DNA from: CAZGOM01 sp964542875
GTDB taxonomy: Bacteria > Planctomycetota > Phycisphaerae > Phycisphaerales > Phycisphaeraceae
DNA: 13,986 nt
Assembly (NCBI GenBank): GCA_964542875.1
Contig: CAZIWA010000140.1
Coordinates: forward strand, 1-13,986
Direction: 5' to 3'
A program made the translations under genes and the position numbers. Shown piece by piece: positions 1 through 6,328 of the stretch; the first letter of the stretch is position 1; the number at the start of each line of letters is the position of its first letter. The notes below the pieces were generated by a model. The model was not told the origin of the DNA, did no database searches, and saw nothing but the letters and a program-made list of their open reading frames with translations.

Positions 1-198
1 AAGTCGATGTTGGATCTTCTGGCCAAAGAGGCTGGGGAGATTTTGCATCTGCTTGTGAAGCCGGTGGCCCGCCCGGGGGAACAGATCAAGGCCGATGAGA
101 CCGTGAGCCGGAAGGAAACAGTCGAAGAAAAACAGGTTTCGGAAACGGTCATCGTCCGCAGGACGGTGATTGAAGAGATTCAGATCAAGAGAAGCTAA
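1..198 (+). CDS. C-terminal part of an unrecognised protein (5' end outside window)
   Basis: The reading frame is open from the left edge to a TAA at 196-198, so the true start may lie outside the window; the ATG at position 7 has too little upstream sequence to judge. The visible residues begin with a short amphipathic stretch (LDLLAKEAGEILHLLVKP) and continue as a highly charged tail rich in Val, Glu, Lys and Arg, with alternating V/I and charged residues (for example KETVEEKQVSETVIVRRTVI). I see no cysteine motif, membrane segment or known domain. It ends 41 bases before nuoF on the same strand, so the two are probably cotranscribed. A NuoE subunit would be the expected neighbour, but nothing in this tail shows the NuoE [2Fe-2S] ligands, so that assignment is not made. 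A weak hairpin (202-208 with 214-220) lies in the gap. Confidence 0.5.
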   Translation, partial: KSMLDLLAKEAGEILHLLVKPVARPGEQIKADETVSRKETVEEKQVSETVIVRRTVIEEIQIKRS

Positions 199-239
199 AA
201 GCGGCTCCCAGAAGGGGCCGTGGAAGGTAAAGAATCGCG

Positions 240-1601
240 ATGGCACTCGAAAACCCAATTCTGCTCAAGCGAATCCCGACGTTTCCCTGGGGCGACCCCA
301 AGGACCGGCACATCATCAGCTTTGATGAGTATGTGAAGACCGGTGGGTACGCGGGGTTTGAAAAGGCGCTGACCATGGCGCCCAAGGCCGTCGTGGACGA
401 AGTGAAGAACAGCGAGCTGCGCGGGCGCGGCGGCGCGGGTTTCGCAGTGGGCCTTAAGTGGAGCTTTCTGCCTCCCGAAGACGGCAAGCGGCGGTACCTG
501 ACGGTGAACGCGGACGAATCCGAACCCGGTACGTTCAAGGACCGGTTGCTGCTTGAGTTTGATCCGCACCTGCTGGTGGAAGGCATCGCCATCTGCATGC
601 ACGCGTGCCGGATCGATACCGCGTTCATCTACATCCGCGGCGAGTACCACCATCAGGCGCGCGTGGTGCAGAACGCGGTGAATGAGGCCTACGCGAACAA
701 GATTTTCGGGCCGGGCGCGAAGCTGGGGCAGATCAACGGGCGTGACCCGGAATGCATTGTGCATCGTGGCGCAGGCGCGTATATCTGCGGTGAAGAGACG
801 GGCCTGCTGGAGAGCCTGGAAGGCAAGCGCGGCTGGCCCCGGATCAAGCCGCCGTTCCCTGCGGTGCAGGGTGCATTTGCACGGCCGACGATCATCAACA
901 ACGTGGAATCGCTGGCGATGTGCGGGCCGGTGCTGGCCAACGGGGCGGACTGGTTTAAGACCATGGGCAAGGGCCGCCCTGCGGGCGTGCCGCCTGCGGT
1001 GCCGGTGAGCTATGGGCCGAAGCTGTTTGGCATGTCTGGCCATGTGAACCGGCCGGGCGTGTACGAAGAAAACCTTGGCATCAAGCTTTCCGAGTTGATC
1101 GAAAAACACTGTCTGGGCATGCGCAACGGCAAGAAGTTCAAGGGGTGCATCGCCGGCGGCATCTCAATGGGCATTTTGAGCGCCGACCAATACCACACGG
1201 AACTGGATTTTGACATCGGCCGCAAGGCCAACGTGCTGGGCCTGGGCACTGCGGGCATGATCGTGATGGACGAAGACACCGATATGGTGAAAGTGGCGCG
1301 CAACTGCGCCCGGTTCTATGCGCATGAATCCTGCGGGCAGTGCACGCCGTGCCGCGAAGGCACGAACTGGCTGTATCGGATTCTTTCCCGCATCGAACAG
1401 GGCGACGGCACCACCAAGGACCTGGACATGCTCCTGGAGCTTGGGGGGACCATGGGCATTATGCCCGGCACCACGATCTGCGGGCTGGCCGACGGCGCGA
1501 GCTGGGCCGTACGCACGATCGTCAACAAATTCTGGGCGGACTTTGAAAAGCGCGTGCGCAAGGAACGGTATGTTTCGCTCGCGGTTGTGGGTGCAAAGTA
1601 A
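240..1601 (+). CDS. nuoF: NADH-quinone oxidoreductase subunit F (NuoF)
   Basis: This is the 453-residue flavoprotein subunit of complex I. It takes hydride from NADH onto FMN and passes electrons to the N3 [4Fe-4S] cluster on the cytoplasmic arm. Visible motifs in order: the FMN/NADH glycine-rich loop GRGGAGFAVGLKW at about 62-74, NADESEPGTFKDR at 90-102, GAYICGEETGLLESLEGKRG at about 179-198, INNVE near 219-223, a middle SLBB-type region, and the N3 ligands in ESCGQCTPCREG (C365, C368, C371) with the distant C414 in TTICGLADGA. The length matches NuoF and lacks the extra N-terminal ferredoxin domain of HoxF-type hydrogenase subunits. The ATG at 240 follows GGAAGG at 222-227, a long 12-base spacing, and gives a normal N-terminus. 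Upstream is a same-strand ORF; downstream is a tandem repeat, not nuoG. NuoF-like subunits of formate dehydrogenases or hydrogenases remain an alternative. Confidence 0.95.
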   Translation: MALENPILLKRIPTFPWGDPKDRHIISFDEYVKTGGYAGFEKALTMAPKAVVDEVKNSELRGRGGAGFAVGLKWSFLPPEDGKRRYLTVNADESEPGTFKDRLLLEFDPHLLVEGIAICMHACRIDTAFIYIRGEYHHQARVVQNAVNEAYANKIFGPGAKLGQINGRDPECIVHRGAGAYICGEETGLLESLEGKRGWPRIKPPFPAVQGAFARPTIINNVESLAMCGPVLANGADWFKTMGKGRPAGVPPAVPVSYGPKLFGMSGHVNRPGVYEENLGIKLSELIEKHCLGMRNGKKFKGCIAGGISMGILSADQYHTELDFDIGRKANVLGLGTAGMIVMDEDTDMVKVARNCARFYAHESCGQCTPCREGTNWLYRILSRIEQGDGTTKDLDMLLELGGTMGIMPGTTICGLADGASWAVRTIVNKFWADFEKRVRKERYVSLAVVGAK

Positions 1602-1644
1602 GGGTCTAGGGTCTAGGGTCTAGGGTCTAGGGTCTAGGGTCTAG
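1601..1644 (+). repeat. Tandem heptanucleotide repeat (AGGGTCT)6
   Basis: Six perfect head-to-tail copies of AGGGTCT are followed by AG. The first base is the last base of the nuoF TAA stop codon, so the array starts exactly where coding ends. Each unit carries a GGG run with four-base spacers, so the + strand (and any nuoF 3' UTR) has six G3 tracts and could fold into a G-quadruplex. Perfect identity between copies points to recent slippage or amplification. The function is unknown. Confidence 0.95.
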
Positions 1645-1654
1645 AAAAAGCAGG

Positions 1655-1678
1655 CCCGTCATCCTCGCGGATGACGGG
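1655..1678. other. Perfect 10-bp hairpin downstream of nuoF
   Basis: CCCGTCATCC (1655-1664) and GGATGACGGG (1669-1678) pair perfectly around a TCGC tetraloop. On the + strand no T-run follows, so it is not a classical intrinsic terminator for nuoF. On the - strand five T residues lie just beyond the stem (complement of 1645-1649), so it could stop antisense transcription coming from the right. It may instead stabilise the nuoF 3' end or be one copy of a dispersed palindrome. Confidence 0.6.
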
Positions 1679-1708
1679 GTGTGGAACCGCAATTTGGAAG
1701 ATTGGCTC

Positions 1709-2242
1709 ATGCAATTTCACCTTCGGGCTTTTGTTGGTTTGATGCTCCTGGTGGTTGCGGGGCTTTTGGTTGGCTGCACCGGGCCTAAGGTGTCTGACGA
1801 CAACATCAAATACGTCAATGACCTTGAGACCGTAAAAGCCTACATGGAAGAGAAGGAACGCAAGCCGGTGGTGCTTTTGGACCCCCGGCCGGTGATCCGG
1901 TTTGAAAAAGAGCATGCCAAAGGCACGATCAATGTGCCCATCAACATGCTGCGGCAAGGCGACGAACGGCTGGCTAAGGCTAAGACCGTGATCGTGATTG
2001 CAGGCGGGTTTGAAGACCGGATCGGCGATGCCGCGGTGAAGACCATGCTGGCCATTGGATATAAAAATGTCTATGCGCTGCGCGGCGGGATCGAGGTCTG
2101 GAAGCGTGGCGGCGGCGCGGTGGAAAGCGGGCCGGAAGTGAAGCCGACGACCCAGCCGGGTGCGGCGACGCAGCCTCGCGGACCGGCGCCGGAGACCTTG
2201 GATATTTATACGCCGGAGACGGGTAAGCCGCCGAATTTTTGA
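1709..2242 (+). CDS. Rhodanese-like lipoprotein lacking the catalytic cysteine
   Basis: This is a 177-residue protein with a lipoprotein signal: a hydrophobic stretch at about 7-20 and the lipobox L20-V-G-C23, so it should be lipid-anchored outside the cytoplasmic membrane. Residues 40-135 resemble a rhodanese fold: VVLLDPRP (D58, R60), HAKGTINVPINML, then AKTVIVIAGGFEDR, and a C-terminal YKNVYALRGGIEVWKRGG. Catalytic rhodaneses carry cysteine at the start of the active-site loop after the V-I-V strand; here the position is alanine (about A98) and the loop has no cysteine, so sulfur transfer is unlikely. The tail from about 140 is Pro/Thr-rich and probably disordered. I chose ATG 1709 because GGAAG at 1696-1700 sits 8 bases upstream and the signal peptide then begins properly; a GTG at 1679 in the same frame lies at the edge of the hairpin and would add 10 residues. 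It follows nuoF, with no clear functional link. Confidence 0.8.
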   Translation: MQFHLRAFVGLMLLVVAGLLVGCTGPKVSDDNIKYVNDLETVKAYMEEKERKPVVLLDPRPVIRFEKEHAKGTINVPINMLRQGDERLAKAKTVIVIAGGFEDRIGDAAVKTMLAIGYKNVYALRGGIEVWKRGGGAVESGPEVKPTTQPGAATQPRGPAPETLDIYTPETGKPPNF

Positions 2243-2407
2243 GGGGCTTGAACGAGGGCGGGTTGGTGAGAAAGTCGTGGTGGTAGAGGCGCGCGGGTTG
2301 CGGGTGGGACGGCCATTGCAGCGATCAGATTCAGAGCCTGGCAGGGGTAAGAATTTTTTAAAATAGACTGTCAACCCAGGGCTGGGGGCTTGAAGGTTTT
2401 GCCTTGA

Positions 2408-3109
2408 TTACTGGAGTTTGCCAAGCTCGGTTTTGATTTGTTCGTAGAGGCCATGCTGCCAGGGGAGGGGGAGATTTTTGGGGATGGGGCGTGAGGTGAG
2501 ATCGAAGGGGGCGAGGACGAGGGAGATGTTGGGGAGCCTGGTGTCGGCGGCGAGGGTGAAGATGTCTTCGGCGGCGGGATCACCCATGGCGAGGCAGCCG
2601 ACGGAGACATTGCTGCCGTGGATCATGATGTCGCCGCCTAGGTTGGTGCGGCCGTCGGCTTTGGCCATTTGCTTGTCGAAGGCGTTGGGGTAGTTGACGC
2701 GCAGGGAGAGGTGAAAGCGGCTGTTGGGGTTGAGTGATTCGACGGCGTAGAGACCTTCGGGGACTTGGCAGTCGCCTTCTTTGAGTTTGGGGCCTGGGCC
2801 GCCTGAGGCGCCGAGGATGGGGTAGGAGTGGACCTTGATGGTTTGGCCTTTGCTGTTTGGGACGTAGAGGTGGAGTTGGCGTTCTTCCTTCAGGGCGACC
2901 AGGGTGAGTTGGCGCGGCGGGTAAGGCGCATCCGCTTTGGTGAAGTGGGCCTGGAGCCGGGCGCGGGCCGCGGGGCCGTATTGGTTGAGCCGGTCTTGGA
3001 TGGTGGCTTTGCTGGTTGTCATGGCGGGCGGATTGTAGGCGTAAAGAAGAGTGAGGCCGCAGATGCTGACGGCGAAAAGGGCGAGTGTGATAAGGAACGG
3101 CTTGGTCAT
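2408..3109 (-). CDS. YafK/DpaA-like L,D-transpeptidase (YkuD) family protein
   Basis: This 233-residue protein has an N-terminal signal anchor at about 5-25 and a YkuD catalytic domain over roughly 68-205. The catalytic signature is clear: GGDIMIHGSNVSVGCLAMGD with H164, G165 and the nucleophile C172. Flanking motifs (KEERQLHLYV, YPILGASGGPGPKLKEGD, PEGLYAVESLNPNSRFHLSL, YPNAFDK) match the E. coli YafK branch better than the 3-3 cross-linking YbiS/ErfK branch. YafK (DpaA) is reported to release the outer-membrane lipoprotein Lpp from peptidoglycan, so this protein probably acts on peptidoglycan side chains in the periplasm, by hydrolysis or transpeptidation. The ATG complement lies at 3107-3109; I see no strong ribosome-binding site. 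It converges on the rhodanese-like gene (165-base gap, no clear terminator) and diverges from the metallophosphoesterase. The family is certain; the exact reaction is inferred. Confidence 0.88.
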   Translation of the reverse strand: MTKPFLITLALFAVSICGLTLLYAYNPPAMTTSKATIQDRLNQYGPAARARLQAHFTKADAPYPPRQLTLVALKEERQLHLYVPNSKGQTIKVHSYPILGASGGPGPKLKEGDCQVPEGLYAVESLNPNSRFHLSLRVNYPNAFDKQMAKADGRTNLGGDIMIHGSNVSVGCLAMGDPAAEDIFTLAADTRLPNISLVLAPFDLTSRPIPKNLPLPWQHGLYEQIKTELGKLQ

Positions 3110-3189
3110 ACCGGCTTATCGGCGTGGCGCTGGACAACGCTTGATGGAAAAGGTCAGGAAATGAGTGGCACCTAGGCGAGTGGGTACGA

Positions 3190-3218
3190 TTGAGTGGGTT
3201 ATCGGGCTTTGGTATGAA
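3190..3218 (+). promoter_or_regulatory. Probable sigma70-type promoter of the metallophosphoesterase gene
   Basis: TTGAGT at 3190-3195 (4 of 6 to TTGACA) and TATGAA at 3213-3218 (4 of 6 to TATAAT) are separated by exactly 17 bases. The predicted start of transcription is near 3225, just before AAGGAG at 3232-3237. This layout supports the ATG at 3244 over the upstream in-frame TTG at 3190, which would lie inside the promoter. Confidence 0.45.
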
Positions 3219-3243
3219 TCGGGGCGCCGACAAGGAGCATGCA

Positions 3244-4215
3244 ATGACGGGGAATGACATGAGGCGGCGGGATGTGCTTCTGGCAGGTTGCGTGGTGGCT
3301 GCACAGGCCGCGGTGGGGCCGGGGAAAACCAATATGGCGGAGGCGCAATCTGCGCCAGTGCGCAAGAGGGTGCTGCGCGTGGCGCATCTGACGGATGCAC
3401 ATGTACAACCTGAGAAAGGCGCCGGCGAGGGGCTGGCGATGTGCCTGCGGCATGTGCAGGCGTTGGCGGACAAGCCGGATTTGATTCTGCAGGGGGGCGA
3501 TGCGGTGATGGAAGCGCTGAATGTGGACGCGGCCCGCGCCGACGTCCAGGCGGATGTTTTACGCAGAGTGCTCAAAGCGGAATGTTCCCTGCCGATCGAA
3601 CATTGCATCGGTAACCATGACATCTGGGGAATCGACAAGATTAAAAGCAAGACCACCGGCCGGGAACGAAACTGGGGCAAGAAATGGGCGATGGATCTGT
3701 ATGGCCTAAACGCACGGTACCGGACATTCGACCGGGCAGGGTGGCGGTTTATCGTGCTCGACAGCACGTTCATCACCGAGCGAGGATACAAGGCCAAGCT
3801 GGATGAGGAACAATTTTCCTGGCTTCAACGGACGCTGGCCGTGACGGATAAGAAAATGCCCGTGCTGGTGCTGTCGCACATCCCGATCCTGACCGCATGC
3901 GCCTACTTCGATGGCGAAAATGAAAAGTCCGGCGATTGGGTGGTCCCCGGCGCGTGGATGCACATCGACGCACGGGCGATCAAGAACCTGTTTACCAAAT
4001 ACCCCAACGTCAAGGTGTGCCTCAGCGGGCATATTCATCTGGTGGACCGGGTGGACTACCTGGGCGTGAGTTACGTGTGCAATGGCGCGGTTTGCGCAGG
4101 CTGGTGGGGCGGGCCAAACCAGGAATGCCGGGAAGGATACGGGCTGGTGGATTTGTATGACGACGGGACGTTTGAGAACCAGTACGTGGAGTACGGCTGG
4201 GTGGCGCGGAGGTGA
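3244..4215 (+). CDS. Calcineurin-like metallophosphoesterase with Tat-type signal
   Basis: This is a 323-residue two-metal phosphohydrolase. The N-terminus MTGNDMRRRDVLLAGCVVAA has consecutive arginines before a hydrophobic, Ala-rich segment, as in a twin-arginine signal, so export in folded form is likely. The metal-binding motifs appear in order: HLTDAHVQ (D51, H53), LQGGDAV (D86), CIGNHDIWG (N124, H125), LSHIPI (H212) and SGHIHLV (H263, H265), a complete set. The middle motifs resemble CpdA/Icc-type phosphodiesterases, but the substrate cannot be read from sequence. ATG 3244 is chosen because AAGGAG at 3232-3237 is 6 bases upstream and a promoter lies at 3190-3218. Other in-frame starts are TTG 3190, ATG 3214 and ATG 3259. 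It is divergent from the transpeptidase-family gene and ends before a strong terminator at 4463-4515, so it is probably monocistronic. Confidence 0.88.
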   Translation: MTGNDMRRRDVLLAGCVVAAQAAVGPGKTNMAEAQSAPVRKRVLRVAHLTDAHVQPEKGAGEGLAMCLRHVQALADKPDLILQGGDAVMEALNVDAARADVQADVLRRVLKAECSLPIEHCIGNHDIWGIDKIKSKTTGRERNWGKKWAMDLYGLNARYRTFDRAGWRFIVLDSTFITERGYKAKLDEEQFSWLQRTLAVTDKKMPVLVLSHIPILTACAYFDGENEKSGDWVVPGAWMHIDARAIKNLFTKYPNVKVCLSGHIHLVDRVDYLGVSYVCNGAVCAGWWGGPNQECREGYGLVDLYDDGTFENQYVEYGWVARR

Positions 4216-4462
4216 AGACCGGGCTATGGGAGAGGATGATTTTTGATGGGAGAGAGGGTAAGGAGGTTGAGCTTTGAAGGCTCTAAACAAGCGTGCCTCA
4301 AGCCGGATGATGGAATGCCGGGCATACTGATAGTCAAAAAAGGGATGGGGACGAGCTCAATGAAGCAGAGGCACGGGGTGCGGCTGAGCGGAGCTGGCGA
4401 ATCACACGGCGCAGCCGTAGGCATTTGCGGAATGACCGGCCGAAGTCGCACCATAAACCAAG

Positions 4463-4515
4463 AAAAACGGCTCCTGCAAAGGCTTGTGAATCAAGCACTT
4501 GCAGGAGCCGTTTTT
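4463..4515. terminator. Bidirectional intrinsic terminator between metallophosphoesterase and tRNA-Ser
   Basis: AAAAACGGCTCCTGCAA (4463-4479) and its exact reverse complement (4499-4515) form a 17-bp stem. The loop contains a second 5-bp stem, GCTTG (4482-4486) with CAAGC (4492-4496). The stem has A/T runs at both ends, so it gives a U-tract on either strand: it can end the metallophosphoesterase transcript from the left and the tRNA-Ser transcript from the right. The 247 bases between the metallophosphoesterase stop and this hairpin hold no gene I can support. Confidence 0.9.
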
Positions 4516-4521
4516 TGGAAG

Positions 4522-4608
4522 CGGAGAGGAAGGGATTCGAACCCTTGATGACCCGGAGGCCATACTAGTTTTCGAGACTAGCTCCTTCAACCACTCGGAC
4601 ACCTCTCC
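4522..4608 (-). tRNA. tRNA-Ser, anticodon CGA (reads UCG)
   Basis: On the - strand the 87-nt sequence folds as a class II tRNA. The acceptor stem is GGAGAGG (4602-4608) with CCTCTCC (complement of 4523-4529). The D arm is TCCGAGTGGTTGAAGGA, and the anticodon arm is CTAGT-CTCGAAA-ACTAG with anticodon CGA (plus strand TCG at 4572-4574). An 18-nt variable region pairs ATGGCC with GGTCAT, and the T arm is AAGGG-TTCGAAT-CCCTT. The long variable arm and G73 discriminator are serine identity features. CCA is not encoded (CTT follows), so it must be added enzymatically. Just downstream is the bidirectional terminator, and upstream a promoter at 4642-4670. Confidence 0.97.
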
Positions 4609-4641
4609 GGGGGTTTGGGCCGGGACCGATTGGAGGGTCAG

Positions 4642-4670
4642 ATCATCGTTTGTAGTGCCTGATTTGTCAA
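4642..4670 (-). promoter_or_regulatory. Promoter of tRNA-Ser
   Basis: Read on the - strand, a perfect TTGACA (complement of 4665-4670) is followed after 17 bases by GATGAT (complement of 4642-4647; 4 of 6 to TATAAT). Transcription would start near 4635, giving a leader of about 27 nt before the mature tRNA 5' end at 4608. Position and spacing fit a housekeeping sigma70-like promoter. Confidence 0.7.
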
Positions 4671-5026
4671 TCCGGCGGGGCAATCTCATTTGGCGAAAGA
4701 CCACGTAACCGAGGTGTCGGGTGGCCAGTGGTGTGATCCCTTCGGGAGAAAAACAATGAAGTGTGAGGGCCAGATGGGGAATGCCGATTGTTTTGACAGG
4801 GTGGAGGCTGGGTTATTTTCTCAGTGGGTGGACTGGCGGTCCAACGGCTTGATGTTCCGATGAGTGCGGGAATCCGCAGGGAAAGTGCATTGTTGGCAAT
4901 GGTTGATTGACAGGCGCGCCTCGTGGCCTTACCGTACGCGTCTATTGACTGTTGGATTGGCTGCATGCCGGTTTTTGTGATGCCAAATTCGGCTAATGTT
5001 TAGAATGACCGGCAGGGAACATTTCG
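4671..5026. other. Intergenic region between tRNA-Ser and the Ser/Thr kinase
   Basis: This stretch separates two divergent transcription units. I see no protein gene: the longest frame across it (minus, 4667-4966) has a low-complexity, Pro/Ser-rich translation, no ribosome-binding site, and overlaps the tRNA promoter. Near the right end TAGAAT (5001-5006, 5 of 6 to TATAAT) could be the -10 box of the kinase gene, but no convincing -35 lies 16-18 bases upstream. AGGGA at 5014-5018 is the kinase ribosome-binding site. TTGACA at 4793-4798 has only weak -10 candidates. No significant repeats were seen. Confidence 0.5.
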
Positions 5027-6274
5027 ATGGCAGAGTCGAGTTATAACCCGCAAGAAGCCAACTTGGCCAAGGCCGTTGTTGAAGCGGGGCTTGCTACTCC
5101 CAATGAGGTCCAGAAATGCCTTGAGCATGTGCGCAAGGTCACCACCGGCACCGGCAAAGCCAAGACTTTGGCCGATACCCTCATCGAAAATGGATTTGTG
5201 ACCCCCAATCAACTGGTTCGGCTGAGCACGAAGCTGCAGGTGGATGAATCCAGCCAGGCGACGCAGAGCATCCCGGGGTATCAGATTCTGGGCAAGCTCG
5301 GCGCAGGCGCCATGGCGACGGTGTACAAGGCGCGGCAGGTGAGCCTTGACCGAACCGTGGCCATCAAAGTGCTGCCCAAGCAGTTTTCAAACAACCCGCA
5401 ATTCGTAGAGCGGTTTTATTACGAAGGCCGCGCCGCGGCAAAGCTGAACAACTCCAACATCGTTGCGGCGTATGACGTCGGTAAAGCCGGGGAATTCCAC
5501 TACTTTGTGATGGAATTCGTAGAAGGCAAGACCGTCTATGACGATGTGCAGAAGATCCGGCGCTACAAAGAGCAGGATGCGCTGCGGCTGATGATCCAGA
5601 TCGCCCGGGCGCTGGACCATGCGCACAAAGCGGGGTTCATGCACCGCGACGTGAAGCCCAAGAACATCATGATTACGCCTGACGGCACGGCGAAGCTGGC
5701 GGATATGGGTCTGGCCCGGGCCGTGAGCGACCGCGAGGCTGCGGAAGAAGAAAAAGGCAAGGCATTCGGCACCCCGTATTACATTTCACCGGAACAGATC
5801 CGGGGTGATGAAGACGTGGATGCGCGGGCGGATATTTATGGGTTTGGCGCCACGCTTTACCACATGGTGACGGGCCGGGTGCCGTTTGAAGGGCCCAACC
5901 CAAGCGCAGTGATGCACAAGCATTTGAAGGAAAAGCTGGTTCCGCCTGACCACTTGAACGGTGAGCTTTCATCGGGGATCGCGGAAATCATTGAGACGTG
6001 CATGGCCAAGAACCGGACGGACCGGTACATCTCGTCTGAGGCGATGCTGCAAGACCTTGAGGCGGTGGCCCGGGGCGAAGCGCCGCTGCAAGCGCGCCGT
6101 AAGGTGGATATGGCGGCCTTCTCAGGGCTTGAGACTGACAAAGACCATTCGCCGGTGCAGATCGGTAAGGTGCGCGACGGGAAGATCCACCAGTTGACCA
6201 TCCTGGCCGTGCTGGGTTGGGGCACTGCGGGGCTGTTGCTTTTGATCCTGATCGTGCTGCAGATGCTGAAGTAA
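5027..6274 (+). CDS. Membrane-anchored Ser/Thr protein kinase with duplicated N-terminal domain
   Basis: This is a 415-residue Hanks-type kinase. The kinase domain spans about 84-350: glycine loop G92-AGAMATV, ATP-binding lysine K114 (VAIKV), helix-C glutamate E133, catalytic loop HRDVKPKN (H206-N213, D208 catalytic), metal-binding D226 in DMG instead of DFG, and SPE (254-256) in place of APE. All catalytic residues are present, so it should be active. A single membrane helix lies at about 391-412, with only three residues beyond it, so the kinase is cytoplasmic and there is no external sensor. Residues 13-69 form two similar units: LAKAVVEAGLATPNEVQKCL and LADTLIENGFVTPNQLVRLS. They recall the helical N-terminal domain of type II secretion ATPases, though that link is only by eye. 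AGGGA (5014-5018) is 8 bases before ATG 5027. It lies upstream of a histidine kinase, 252 bases away, on the same strand. The substrate is unknown. Confidence 0.93.
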   Translation: MAESSYNPQEANLAKAVVEAGLATPNEVQKCLEHVRKVTTGTGKAKTLADTLIENGFVTPNQLVRLSTKLQVDESSQATQSIPGYQILGKLGAGAMATVYKARQVSLDRTVAIKVLPKQFSNNPQFVERFYYEGRAAAKLNNSNIVAAYDVGKAGEFHYFVMEFVEGKTVYDDVQKIRRYKEQDALRLMIQIARALDHAHKAGFMHRDVKPKNIMITPDGTAKLADMGLARAVSDREAAEEEKGKAFGTPYYISPEQIRGDEDVDARADIYGFGATLYHMVTGRVPFEGPNPSAVMHKHLKEKLVPPDHLNGELSSGIAEIIETCMAKNRTDRYISSEAMLQDLEAVARGEAPLQARRKVDMAAFSGLETDKDHSPVQIGKVRDGKIHQLTILAVLGWGTAGLLLLILIVLQMLK

Positions 6275-6328
6275 GTTCGTCAAGGCAACCTGTTTGGAAA
6301 ATGCGAAGGCACATGCGCCCGGGGTATC

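Noticed and set aside
202..220. Hairpin CGGCTCC/GGGGCCG just before nuoF
   Set aside because: Seven pairs including one G-T and no T-run; common in GC-rich spacers and too weak to call an attenuator.
195..1109. Long minus-strand frame opposite nuoF
   Set aside because: Its translation is rich in Arg, His and Ala with no motifs, and it is opposite an unmistakable NuoF.
1601..1644. The heptamer array as a CRISPR or origin iteron array
   Set aside because: The units are contiguous 7-mers without spacers, and no cas or replication initiator gene is nearby.
2243..2407. TTGACA and an A/T-rich stretch on the minus strand in the spacer after the rhodanese-like gene
   Set aside because: No -10 box at a proper distance, and it would only drive antisense transcription; no terminator or gene is evident in the spacer.
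3190..3243. In-frame TTG 3190 and ATG 3214 as starts of the metallophosphoesterase
   Set aside because: Both lie inside a promoter-like -35/-10 pair, and ATG 3244 has AAGGAG at ideal distance directly before the Tat-type leader.
4522..4608. tRNA-Ser as a possible integration site for a mobile element
   Set aside because: No integrase gene and no repeated copy of the tRNA 3' end are present in the window; the flanks look like ordinary chromosome.
4243..4704. Small open frames on both strands across the tRNA-Ser and its terminator
   Set aside because: They translate through the tRNA (for example VSEWLKELVSKTS, a typical spurious tRNA-Ser translation) and the terminator hairpin.
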